From Collybia mongolica (lineage: Eukaryota > Basidiomycota > Agaricomycetes > Agaricales > Clitocybaceae), in NCBI GenBank assembly GCA_013420905.1, contig JAAXNY010000001.1, positions 5,456,001 through 5,520,000 on the forward strand: 64,000 bases of DNA, given 5' to 3'. Under the pieces are notes generated by a model. It did not search any database. It was given only the letters and a program-made list of their open reading frames with translations, and had not been told where the DNA came from. The position numbers and the translations under genes were made by a program. This document shows, piece after piece, positions 22,934 through 34,309 of this stretch. The first letter of the stretch is position 1. Each line of letters begins with the position of its first letter.

Positions 22934-23420
22934 AGGCCCCCGGACGCTCCCATATACCTTCGGCCCGAAATTTCCCGAAAATCGGTCTCAAATCCCCTAT
23001 CCAGGCTGGGGTTTATGTTTAAAACATAAAACATACGGAAAACATAGAAAACAAACATAGAAAACAAACATAGATGTTAAAAAATCGGGCAGCTGTTTTA
23101 GTGCTGGGTGCCATCCTGACTCGACGCGATTGAGAGAAAGCCTTTTTTTTTCACCTTCTTTGCAAACTTCCTTCCCACTTGTGATCCGAACCAACTTCTC
23201 GATGCAGACGTTACGAATCGCAAACGTCAACCTCACCATTTATTTACATAACAATTACCCAAAAAGTTTTGGCCGCGAGGCTCTGAAATCCCCAATGATG
23301 GGCCGAAGATTTCAAAAAATTTCTCTCAAATCCCCTATCTTAGGTCGAAGATTTTGGCCAATTTGGGGTCTGAAATCCCCAAAATTTCGGCCGAAGGTAT
23401 ATGGGAGCGTCCGGGGGCCT
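22934..23420. mobile_element. MITE, 487 bp, with 8-bp target duplication
   Basis: Perfect inverted ends begin AGGCCCCCGGACGCTCCCAT (22934 on) and its complement ends at 23420; the match extends about 33 bp. An 8-bp direct repeat, CCTTCAAG, flanks it at 22926-22933 and 23421-23428. Subterminal copies of a short GAAATCCCC / TCAAATCCCC motif and an AAACATA-rich tract (23018-23076) fill the middle. There is no coding capacity. The 8-bp duplication suggests a hAT-mobilised non-autonomous element. It lies 448 bp upstream of the permease start. Confidence 0.8.
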
Positions 23421-23789
23421 CCTTCAAGTGCCAGCTAGAGGAACCAACTTCTATATAAGGAATAACCCCGGGAGAAACCGAATTTCTGGCTGTTTGATGC
23501 TGGCGACATCTAAATTTAAATCACAGCTCAAGATGACTACAAGCTCGCAAAAACTAAGATCATCAATGTTTGCTAGGACTGTAATGGTTACAAGATTGTT
23601 GTGGGTTAAATCTATACATCGACTAAGATTATTTCAGGTTTGGCTGTGTAGGTCGCCTGATTTCCGCTGAACATGATGGACAAGATTAACACACTGGCGA
23701 AGGTATAAGATGTCAAAAGGGAGTCTTAATCTGCTATATCAAAACCTATCCCGAACCACGACGTATTTCTGAACATAATCATCGAAACG

Positions 23790-25055
23790 ATGTCGAGCCC
23801 TGAAGTTAAAGAAATCAACGAAGCATATTTCAATGCGTGCAATTTCTATTCCTTAATGCGAGGTACCGACGTTGTCCTTCATTCCTGCTAAAGATTAAAG
23901 TGTCCGATGTACAGGGATTCATTTCGTCGTCCTTTGGATGGCGCTGGTCAATATCTGTAGGGCGTTATTTTATACCAAGCTGCCTGATGTTCTGAATAGA
24001 ACTTTAGTCACAAACAAGACGAGAAACAGAGCTTCACGACGTTTTATGTCATTCCTTGTTGTTGTGATGTTCATCCTTTCGTCAGTGGACCATGGCAGTT
24101 TTTGGGCATACGTGCGCCGGGCATTCATTGAACGTGGAGAAACAAGTCAGTCCACAGCGAATTCGTTAGCCGAATATCCAAATTGGTTTATTGGATTAAC
24201 CGCCGCATCGGATGCCAATGCGATCATTGCAGATGGTGTAATGGTAAGTAGTCCGATACAACATTTCCCTGTTTAAATGAATGGAGGATGGGTTTCGGTT
24301 TAGATTTGGCGGTGTTGGGTCATTTGGGGTAGAATGTGGATAGTCATTGTGCTGCCCATACTATGCACTATGATGACGATAGGTAGGCTGTTCACCCTTA
24401 CCCTTTTCTTAAATACCAACAACGATATTGACTTAGCATTCTCCGTTGTTGCGTTATATGATTCTCTGAGCTCTACGTCCTTCGCAGGCTCGGGGGTGGA
24501 CTACGCAACAGCCCTCTACTGTACATCATTGGCGACTACTATCTACTGCACAGGGATGATTGTATACCGCATATACGGAATCGCAAAAATGCAAGGGCCA
24601 AGACCAGGATCAGAACTGGGGATTCGGACATATAAAGGCGTTATAGAGATTTTAATTGAATCATCATCATTGTACTGCGCCGCAACCTTGTTTGCATTGA
24701 TTGCATATACCCGAGGTGGGACACCCTCAGAGTTCGCATGGGTGTTTTGGACCAGTATCACAGTACGTTTAACTCCCACATAGAGTATTTATTCGATGAT
24801 ACTATAATCCGTGATCAGGGAATTGCACCGACACTCATTCTCGCACGCGTCACCGCAATTAACGCTCGTCCAGACCGATTATGGTCGGACCTCTCTTCCC
24901 GGGAATCGAGGACGATGTCTTTACCTCAGTTTAAGATGGACAATTCTTTCTCACCTGCGCTTGAAAATGCCAGTGGGCCATCAGTATCGACAGTATCGGG
25001 GACAACCGCCTGGTCAGAAGACGTCGAGGCTGTCGCGTCGGGAGCGAATAGATGA
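23790..25055 (+). CDS. Agaricomycete 7TM integral membrane protein
   Basis: Five exons (23790-23862, 23915-24243, 24304-24382, 24437-24762, 24819-25055) give 347 codons plus stop with no frame break. The protein has a hydrophobic profile of about seven helices: IHFVVLWMALVNICRALFY, SFLVVVMFILSSVDHGSFW, a loop then IIADGVMIWRCWVIWG, WIVIVLPILCTMM, TTIYCTGMIVYRIY, SSSLYCAATLFALIAYTRG, and IAPTLILARVTAINARPD, followed by a Ser-rich cytoplasmic tail. The DGVMIWRCWVIWGR and IAPTL-AR-TA-NARPD signatures are characteristic of a large mushroom-specific family of seven-helix proteins with no assigned function. A receptor-like role is speculative. Both signature segments are assembled across introns, which supports the model. 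Confidence 0.8.
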
Positions 25056-26865
25056 CTTCATTCTTGCGTGCAGCGTGCAAGCGATCTGGATGTCATTACT
25101 TATCTTTGGACTCATCATCTCGTAACAGACCCCTTCCCGAAAACTTTGCAAACAGAGATGCGAGTGATGCCAATTCGTTCTTGCCACCGAAATCTCACGA
25201 CGCATGGGCGTATGGGACGACGAGTATGAATTGCCTCTATATTAGCCCTAGAGGATAGATCAAAATGATCAATAAGGCGTAGTTACTAGTAGTAACCATA
25301 GTAATAACACAACAAATGGTGTCGAGTTGGTGTCGAGTTTATACTCGACTCGAATATAAACAGGTGGAAGATCATTTTCGTATAGTTCAATCTGGAGAGA
25401 ATTGATGGTTTAAAAAGTCAATGGCTAAAGTGAATATCATGCACAGGCTCGACCCGCCACAGCTCAGCACCGCCACAGTTTGAATCATTCTCAACTGCAT
25501 TTCAGGAAAGGTATTACTTACTGTAACTGCTAAAGCACTTGTAGGTGTCTGAAAGTAATGGGAATAACGTACATGGATATTCAAGTGAAGAATTTTTTCT
25601 AGGAGCGGGCCTCAGAAAGATAATATGACGAGCTCATCGCTGGCCACGTTGTATAAGACACGGTCGATGTCGCCAAGCATAGTGAGCAATGGGTGGTGTT
25701 AGTATATCTGACAAGCATGTGATCGTGGGGCAGTCCATTTTTGTCAATGGAGGATTGCGAAGTGACCGCCTTTCAGGCCAAATAATTGTGTCCGGCGATG
25801 TCCTTCATAGTATTGCGACAACCATCAACCAGTTCTGATATTGTACTCACTTCACCTCAACCCTTATCTCAACTTGAAGTGACCCTCATTGGTTTTGGAT
25901 CTCAACGCGCAGGGACCCCAGTTATCTCTGTTCGGGGCCCTTAGTAGATGCCTCAAATAACATCAAACATCAGTGCCTCACAAACCAAGTTGCATTTAAC
26001 GATACACTAGCTGTGCACTCGTCCAAATGCCAGCTCATCCACAAGCTTACTGGACCTCACAGAGATAAACCCACCTCTCCCGCGAAGGTTCAAATATTAG
26101 AGCCGGAAATAGAAATCAGAATCGGACGCTTGCGGAGTGGTATGCAACACCAGTGATGCCACGCCTTACCAAGCCGGCTTCCCATTTTCTGGGAACGCCA
26201 ACAATAGACTCGGGGGTTCTGGCTGGAAACCTGTTACTACTGATGATCTCAAGGCCGGCCACTACGGACGCATCGCGCGATGGCCGATGGTCCTACGGAC
26301 AAATTTGCTTCGACTTTGAAACGACATTTCGTAATTAGATTCTGAGCACTTCTTGGCGTGGCCAGGAAATCCAGTAATTAGTTCAGACGGTCCAATTCAA
26401 GGGATTTACATTTGACGGTAACGGCGTCTTGGCGACGACCAGTACGGCGGATACTACTACTTAGGTGACTAGACTTCTTCTTTGCCATATCGTCAAAGAA
26501 ACTGGAAGGCATTTCGCGGCAAGAAGCGCAAGGCCCTTCTCCCTGGGTCCCCTAGTGATCGAAAAGCGGCTTCCTTCTAGCAAATACAATACTTCAGTAA
26601 TCCAACACACTCAGGCGAACCATCTAATTTTATTATCCTTCCTATAAGCCATGCGCCGGGGATTAGCTAATGTAAACACACGATCCCTCGATGGCCTATC
26701 ACCGAGAGGCCACCCGTTCCCGAGGTAGATGATTGCCAACCCCTACATTTCCTGTTATTCCCTATTATCCCAAACAGCAAACACACATGATCCATGTTCC
26801 TCTAAAGTCCGGGTCAGCACACTGCCCCACAACGCCGCAAAACGGAAGACGCAACCATTAATTAT
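25056..26865. other. Intergenic, nothing recognised
   Basis: Only short frames without domain signals occur. A perfect direct repeat of GTGTCGAGTT lies at 25319-25338 inside an AT-rich tract. No promoter or RNA gene could be supported. Confidence 0.4.
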
Positions 26866-27707
26866 TCATTTATCGGCAGCAATTATACAACGGGCGATCG
26901 GGGTTTCCACCGCCTTTGGCACGTCAGCATGCGAACGGCGCGCTTGTGGCGGAACATATCCAGCACAACGTTCGAATTTGTCAAGGAGCGCCGAGCCGAC
27001 CTCACGAATTGATAATGTAGACATCGGGAGTGTGGGTGCGGGCGAGCGGTGTGTTTGGGGCGGGACGAATCCGGCCCGGCGCTCGACCTTGTCTAAGAGA
27101 CTTGAGCCAAGCCCCCCTAGTGAAATAGTCGGTTTCCTCGCATCGGGAACGGCGCGCGCGGCTGAGGGCGGGACGATCCCGGTACGCTGCTCAAGTTGTC
27201 GAGCGGGCCTTCTCCGACGTCGCGAATTGCTAACTTGGGCTGTGCGGAGACTTCTGGGGTTGACAAACGGGCGACTAGAGCGGGCTCTGCTGACGCTGCC
27301 CTGGCGCTGCAGGGGGTAATGGCCCGGGTCCTGCTGGTCCTTCGATAAAGATCTTCCCGATCTGTCGGATGGAGAGTGTGGGGGTCGCTTGGCCAGAGTT
27401 CCGGGGGCTCAGTCTGCGCCCGCACGGCGGAAGCAGAGTGGGGCTGCGAGTCCGGGGAAGACCAGGAGAGCGACGAGGGTGACGAGGAGAGTATCGGGGC
27501 ATCTTCCTTCTGGAGGACTGAGAAGAGATCGAGGAAGGCGCGGGGAGGATGATGGGTGGCAAGAGAAGGATCGGCTTGGGGAATTTGGTCCCGCCGCGCG
27601 CCGGCTTCACGGGGGATTGTTGAAACACTCTGACGCAGGTGATGGAAACCGCGATCAACGGTTTCGGCCCCCATGCCGGCGCGGTGTTGGAAGCTGTTGC
27701 CCATCAC
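26866..27707 (-). pseudogene. Decayed repeat protein, unknown family
   Basis: On the minus strand, four imperfect copies of a ~36-residue repeat can be read: TLSIRQIGKIF...AGPGPLPP, LAIRDVGEGPLDNLSSVPG, GLGSSLLDKVERRAGFVPPQ and LSIREVGSALLDKFERCAGY...VPPQ. The last two are in one open frame that ends at 26866-26868; the first two are in other frames, so at least one or two frameshifts or introns intervene. Upstream, one frame contains a hydrophobic segment (TLLVTLVALLVFPGLAAPL) that could be a membrane helix. I do not recognise the family. The plus-strand 197-codon frame over the same DNA (26729-27319) is the antisense shadow of these repeats. Confidence 0.4.
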
Positions 27708-27934
27708 CGGGGCTTGAGGAATGCCATCAACGGCCTCGGATGGACGAAAGAAATCAACACGGGTTGAAATTTATTGTACGCTTTGTTAGTGGAAGATCGA
27801 ATATTCAAAACACCAATATCCAAAACAACCTTGGATATCAGTCTAGCACCACCAGCAGTGAGTATACTACGAAAACGAAGCACGGAGGACACACTTCCGA
27901 AGTGGGTTGTTGGCCATAGGCATGGGATTCGAAC

Positions 27935-28712
27935 CAGTGTTGGTAATTAAGGGCTTAATAAGGTCCAGAATTGTTCTTAGGCCTTAAACATTAATAAGGG
28001 GCTTAATATTATGTAAGGCAATTTTAAGGGCTTAAATTCTGGAATTGAGTGCTGAACGAACACTACACTTATATACAGAAGTCGTCGCCTGAACCCTCGA
28101 GAGCACCATCATCCAGCTCTTCGCTGTCGCGTTCTGCAGCTAGAAGCTCCATCAGTAAAGCCTCACGGTCCCATGGCTGGCGGCGTTGATGTGCGGGTCG
28201 CTTGCTCTCGCCAGTAAATAACTTCAATCATTGCGGATTTCTCGCCGCGAACATGCGCAACATTTTCACAGGCTAGGGATCATCAGTATGCTTAATTCCA
28301 ATTAACTACAAGCGTTCGATCTCGACCAACCTTCTTTATACCAGTCCTGAGTAATATCAAGCTCAGCATCCAAATCCGTCTCATCAACATTGATCGGCTG
28401 GGTCGTGGCGTGGTAATGTTGAATACAGCCCTTGCAGTAGGCTTTGAATTGACTTGAATTTTGTTTTTCCCCTTGGTAATAGAATGTCCATAATGGCCCT
28501 TTCGTAGCTGGCATTGTAGTTGGGGGAGGGGGATGATGAGCATTGATTTTTTTTCGAAGTTGTCAAACTCGCTCTCATTGGATATTATTACGTGTCACAA
28601 TATTAAGGCTTTATTAAGGCTTCACATTTTCTTCGACGGATCTTAAAGGCTAATTTTAAGGGCTTTTTAAGCCTTAACGATAATTAAGGGCTAAGGCTTA
28701 AGCACAACACTG
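27935..28712. mobile_element. hAT-type non-autonomous element, 778 bp
   Basis: It begins CAGTGTTG and ends with CAACACTG, flanked by an exact 8-bp duplication, ATTCGAAC, at 27927-27934 and 28713-28720. Both ends are rich in TTAAGGGCTTAA-type motifs in inverted orientation. The minus strand at 28292-28578 retains a short coding trace (GPLWTFYYQGEKQNSS then AYCKGC) resembling the start of a BED-type zinc finger of hAT transposases. No transposase catalytic region is present. The termini and duplication length are diagnostic of hAT elements. Confidence 0.82.
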
Positions 28713-28720
28713 ATTCGAAC

Positions 28721-30666
28721 TAGAAGTCCCGAACAAAACCAAAGCCGTAACAGGACAGATAACGTCCGTTAACCCAACGCGAGGCCATTCCGAATTAAAG
28801 CCAGGTTGCGCCCGGTGGGCAACCAGATATGCTTACGACCCTGCGTGTCGGAGACATGTACACGTACGGGAAGGCGAGACGGCATATCCGAAGCGTCTTC
28901 TGACACAAAAAGCGGGGTGTTTATCTAACACATTGCCGCCGTCCGGGATCCCCGATGACTAAGAAGATCGTACCGTGATTTGTGCGGTGCTGGTGCTCAA
29001 CGGAGACGCGGATGCCCTTTGTTAATTTTTAAAATTCGGGGGTTTTCCGGGGGTATGCTTGCGAGTGGGATTTTTCTTGTGCATGCGGGGGTTTGGAGGA
29101 TGGTAAAATTTCCAGCATTGATACTACGCCCGGGATCCGCAGACTCTGGTCAGGTGTTTAATTCGTCGTTCCGAGCTCCCGTTAGCTAGCCAAGTCTTGT
29201 TACCGAGGGAGTTTAGAGAGCAATTGTAGGTACCAGGTACACAGGCGGGAACGGGAACGTGGACGCCCTAGTTTGTGATCTAATTGGATTTCGGATGTTT
29301 TCCGGGGGCGGTGCGTGTGCTGAGCCAAGGTCCGTTGTCATAGCTAACCCCAATGCAGAAATCATTGAGGAGTTGAAATAGCGCTAGCATGCCCAAAAAT
29401 CCGCGGAATTGAGATGTTTTGACTTTGTAGCCTTCCTTGTAGGATGGTGGCGGATCCAAAGTGGGTGGCCGACCCACCCCACGAGTCGTCGATGAGGCAT
29501 GTAGGACGATAGCCTCGGCGGATCATCCACCCAATTAGGTTACGTTTTCCAATACATAGACCCGCCCGCTGGTGCCACGATGATGAAATATATCGATTCA
29601 ATTGCGTTACCGAGTCTCGTGTTCGTTCCCAGCCTTTCACACACGTACAGTGCCAACAGAATTACCAGGTGCGGTGTTGGGGAAGCATGAGTCTGGACGC
29701 ACGATCTGACCGCAGTGAACTGTCAGGGTACCTCGGTGAGTGTTGCATAACGACATTGCGTTACTTCCAAGCTCACACAGTGAGCGGAATTCGACAGCGG
29801 TTGGACACAATCTGACATGATCGGCCTGAAAAGGGCGCCCTTAAACTAGTGGTGTTTTAAGTGGTTCCTTATACGCCGGCGCCGAAAACTTGACGCGACG
29901 CCGACGTAACCTGGGGGAATGTGTATAGGCGTTCCCGGCGTGAATACTATATCCGGTCGAATTTTTCTTTTTTTATCCTTACGAGTCCTTGTTCGGACAC
30001 GGACATATTCATCTTGCCTTAAATTGGGGTCCGTCTCCATTGGTCCTCGCGGGCTTTAATGACGCGGAGGGCTCCTGTGTGAGCCTCCTTGAGCTGGCAA
30101 TCGATACAACAAATCCGCATCGATGGAATGAATGGGGAACATACATGAGGCAAGTCAGTTGATACGGGTAGGATAGGCTGAAACGCGAACCGGGGTCAGA
30201 TGATAGTGGAAGGACTTACGTAAGCCCTAATTTCGGTGGGAAAGACGATTTATCAGCAGGCGGCGTGGCAACGTGATTCTACACGTGATAGTTGAGTGCG
30301 CAGGTGATTGGTTCGGAGAGGACGGGCCGGATGTTGAACAAGAGGATCGGATTATTTTGGTGGAATTTTTTCCAAGGCTTTTTGCAAAGTGGATTAGCTG
30401 GACTCACAATTCTGTTTATTACCATCACCCTCGAGTAACGAAGCTCGCCGTCGAGCTGGACGACAAGGCCGTTAAAGTCTCCTAAAGATCATTCAAGGGC
30501 CACGACAGCCAGCGTAATACGCTTGGCTGTTTACATATTGATCCTGGCCGCGGACACACCGCACCCACTGCCCCGGATCGCCTTGTGTGCCCCCTTGTCA
30601 CCCAAACGCCGTAAATCCCCTGCGGGCTTTGGCCTCTCAGAATCGACCTTGTACCCATTGACTCAC
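28721..30666. other. Intergenic, nothing recognised
   Basis: Short frames only, with no domain, splice-linked exon chain or repeat that I can support. The last ~180 bp form the 5' region of the AreA-like gene. Confidence 0.4.
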
Positions 30667-33600
30667 ATGTCGCCTTCATTCGAGTTCCCTGCCCCCGTCC
30701 TTGCTGTGGCTGCAGACGCGGTGAGAGAGCTGCAGGGCGGAGAGGCCCTGTCAAGTTTGTGGACGCGTGAGTCACACTGTGTTTTGGACTTTAGGCAGTC
30801 AAAAACTAACCACCTCTAGTTTTTACCAAGTGCAAGGAGTCGTTGCAGGAAGGACGTAGGCTGGAAAATATCTCCTGGAGATTGTGGTATCGCGAGATGG
30901 CCTCCACATCACAGCTCAGCCATAACGAGAAAGACAATCGCCTACAATTGGATGATATTATCAACGAGAAAGACGGCGGCCTGGCTGGTGGCGCCCCGTT
31001 TACCATTTCATTGGTAAAGTCCCAGCTATCATCTCAGGTGATGGGCCGAACACCAAGTAAGTACCCCACAATTTGTTATGCGACCATTCATCCCCGTTTT
31101 GAGCGGTCTTAAATTCGATCTTTCTCGTTCCTGAATATATCGCTTCAGTCCTTTGAGTTCCTTAACCCGTGTTACCATTCATCATATAATTTCTTTCATG
31201 ATCACTAACATCGCATCTTTTAGTATCATCTTCAACGCCCTCTCCCCAAACCTACCCCGCACTAGCACCCATCCAGAGAAGAAACAGCTTTGTCGGCCAG
31301 ATCATCGTCGACATGCTGCCCAACCCTCTACCGCCCAGTCTCCCTCCCCATCCCAAACCAATGCCCACTTCACACGTCCCCCGACCCACGCTATGCTACC
31401 TCCCCACGCCGCAATCTCACGAAGAATGCACGCTCACATCCATACCCTTGCCCACCCCCGCAGCCGAACAGGACGAGCCCACCCCGAGCTCAACCGCAAC
31501 CGCAGCCTCTGTTCCCACCGTCCACGTCATCCCCATCGATACGCCATCAACGCCGCCACCACCCCCGCGTGTGGTGGTCGTCAACCCCACTCCAGGACCC
31601 ACGCCCCACCCCACGCCCCCAGCAACACCTATCCTCGGAGGCGAGAGGCGCTATTCGGATAGCCTACTACCGCTGCCGCTGCCGGCGCCTGTCTTGGGTG
31701 CCGAACCCTTGCCCTCATCGGGGTCCTCTTCCGGAGACTCGGGGTCTAGCTCGGCCCGAACTGCGGTTTCTTCGTTCTCGTCGATTGTGTCCAAGGTCTC
31801 AGCTGCGCCGCCGTCCGCCCTCGATGGCCCGGCTGTGGGTGTGACGCAGCGTGCTCTGACACCACCACCACCACCACGACCACTACCCGCAACTACGGCG
31901 GACATTTTGGCAACCAGCACGAGGACTTCGCCGCCGAGAAAAGGGGCTGGTCATGCGAAGAGCAACAGCGGAGGGTCGAGCAGTGCCCTTTCGTCCACGT
32001 CGGGCCCGCAGTTGTCGCCAAGGAAAGGAGGGCTTGAACCCCCGTCGGCAAGGGACGGGCCTGAGCCTATCCGGCGGATGAGCAGTACGGGCAGTGCAGG
32101 GAGGAGCACGAGTGCAGGTCGGCCCATCATTGCTGGTGCAGCTCAGAGGAACAAGAGCAAGAGCGCGAGTAGGAGCAGGAGCCGCGACGGTGCCGGCCCA
32201 GTAGGGACAGCGCTGATGATGACAACCGCGAGAAGAGGCGTAGGGGTCGGCGGAGGAAAGCGGGTTTTGGGTGCGATGCGGCGGACCGGGTCTGGGCGGG
32301 GGGGTGGTGCGATCGTGAGGAAGGAGAGCACTGAGAATGGGAAGAAGGATAAACGCCCGACGTTCAATATCGGGTCGCACTCGGACGAGGGGAGTGCGCC
32401 GGGGTCGAAGAGTGCGGGCTCGGGGTCGTCGATATCACCTGCGGCAAAGCCGGTGGCGGACACGGTGCCTGGCAGGGATAAGATGAAGGACATTCCGGAG
32501 CACCCGAAGCAGGTGCAGCAGGTGCAGCCTCCCCAGGGGCGTCCGGCGCCTTCCAGGGTGCAGAAGCAAGCTGCTGCTGCTGCTGCTCCGCCGCCGCCTC
32601 CCATATCATCGCAGCTCCCACTCCCGGACCCCGCAACCGTGCTTCCGCCACTCCAGCGGCGCACGACTATCGTCCTGGCCACGAGCGAGTCCGACTACGA
32701 AACTGAGACGGACAGTTCGCTCGACGGCTCTGACCCGCGGGCCCTGGTGAATGGCGATGACGTAGATGGGGAGGATAACGGCGAGTGGTCGAGCGAGGAG
32801 ATCAGCACGGACGATGTCGATGTCGTCGTCCGCCGCGGTGGGGGTGTGCAACAGCCACAGACGCAGCCCCAGCCCCAACCCCAGGCCCAGGTCCAGACCA
32901 AGGTACCACCCGCGCCCAAGCCCAACGGCAACCCGCCCCCCGTCGGGCGGACACGCAGCAGTCACGGCGTCGTCCACCCCACAGCACACCACGCCCACGC
33001 CCACGCCCACGCCCACGCAACCCAACACCTCTCGCGCGCGCAGCAGCAGCGCCAGGCCCAGGCCGCCCGCGCCGCGCACGTCGTCGAGCAGGCTGCGCTC
33101 GAGGCGCAGCGTCAGCGCGAGATGTTCGCGAAGAAGCAGGTGCCGAGCGCCGAGCAGCTGTCCGAGAAGCGCACGCACAGTGTCGGGCTGCTGTCGCAGC
33201 TGATGAACCCGGACCCGGAGATCTTCCCGCCGAACCACCCGTACCGCCGTGGTTTCAGCTCGGGCGACTTTAGAGCGCGTGGGAGTGGCGCTGCGGGTGC
33301 GGGCGCGGGCGCGGCTGGGGGTGTAGGTGCGAGTGGGGGTGTAGTGGAGCAGAGGGTGGCGGCGCCGGGGATGGCGCGGGGGGCGTCGGCGAGGCCGTAT
33401 ACTGAGCGGAGAGCGGCGCCTGCGCTGGGGATGAAGACGAGCAAGAGCGCGGCGGCGGTGCCCGTGGCGTCGCAGGTGCAGGTCGGCAGCGTTGTGCCCG
33501 GGGGACGGCTCAGCGGCGGTGAAGTGGGGGGGGTGTTGATGAATGGGGGGTCAGGTGCGAGTGGGGGGTATCGTCCGAAGGGGCGCCCGCCCGGGCAGGA

Positions 33601-34309
33601 GATGGACAGCGATAGTGAGAGCGAGGCGGAGGAGGCGGCGGGGGACGGGATCTTGGTGCCGAAGAGCGTGGCGCAGGAGAAGCTGAAGGCGCTGGCGCAG
33701 CGCCGGGGGATCGCGGCGCACGGGCAGCGGGTGGGGGATAAGGATAAGAACGGGAACGACCCTGTGCCTCCGTGGGTGCGCGAGCCGGAGGCCAAGGCGC
33801 AGCAGATGTCGCGGACGACCACCACGTCGTCCTCGGGCTCGTCGTCGTCGCGGCACCAGCACCAGCACCCGCACCCGCACCCTGCGCCGATACCGGTGGG
33901 GCACCCGTACAACCTCCCACCGCCGGCCGCGCCGTCGACGCCGCGCACGACGCGCCGGCTGATGCTGCAGACGGAGATGTCGGAGAGTTTGCGGCGGAAC
34001 TTGCTGTGGGAGCGGCAGGTGAGCAAGTTCCAGCTGACGGGGCCGAAGAGGACGGCGGGGCGGGGGAATGTGCTGGGTGGGGGGGCGCTGCGGCCGTTGA
34101 CGACGACGCCGAGCATGGTGCAGTTGACGGTGAAGGGGAGCGGGGCGGGTGCGGGTGCGGGTGTGAATGGGGAGAGGGAGAGGGAGAGGGAGAGGAGGGG
34201 GAGTGGGGGTGCGCAGATTGGGGAACAAGAAAAGGAGGAGAGGAAGCGGGGGGCGCTGCTGCGGAACCGTAGTTGGGCGGCTGACGATTACCATTATGCG
34301 GGATGGTAG
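30667..34309 (+). CDS. Regulator with AreA/GATA-like N-terminal domain and DUF3295-like C-terminus
   Basis: Exons 30667-30766, 30820-31056 and 31224-34309 give 1140 codons plus stop. The N-terminus carries the short AreA-type motif found near the start of fungal nitrogen regulators: SSLWTLFTKCKESL, then GRRLENISWRLWYREM; it is split by intron 1. Intron 2 separates it from IQRRNSFVGQIIVDMLP. The ~900-residue middle is low-complexity (Pro, Ser, Gln, Gly, a run of alternating His-Ala around 32993-33020, acidic patches). The C-terminal part has TTRRLMLQTEMSESLRRNLL followed by WERQVSK, the signature of DUF3295. No GATA zinc finger is present. These domains occur together in fungal nutrient-signalling regulators; a nuclear or cytoplasmic regulatory role in carbon or nitrogen response is inferred. 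Large antisense frames here are GC-rich shadows. Confidence 0.8.

Noticed and set aside
26729..27319. 197-codon plus-strand ORF
   Set aside because: It is antisense to the degenerate repeat protein. The minus-strand reading has coherent repeats and the plus reading has none.
27900..27934. GGGATTCGAAC resembling a tRNA T-arm (B box) at the left edge of the 778-bp element
   Set aside because: No 5-bp T-stem, acceptor stem or anticodon arm could be formed on either side, with or without the element removed.
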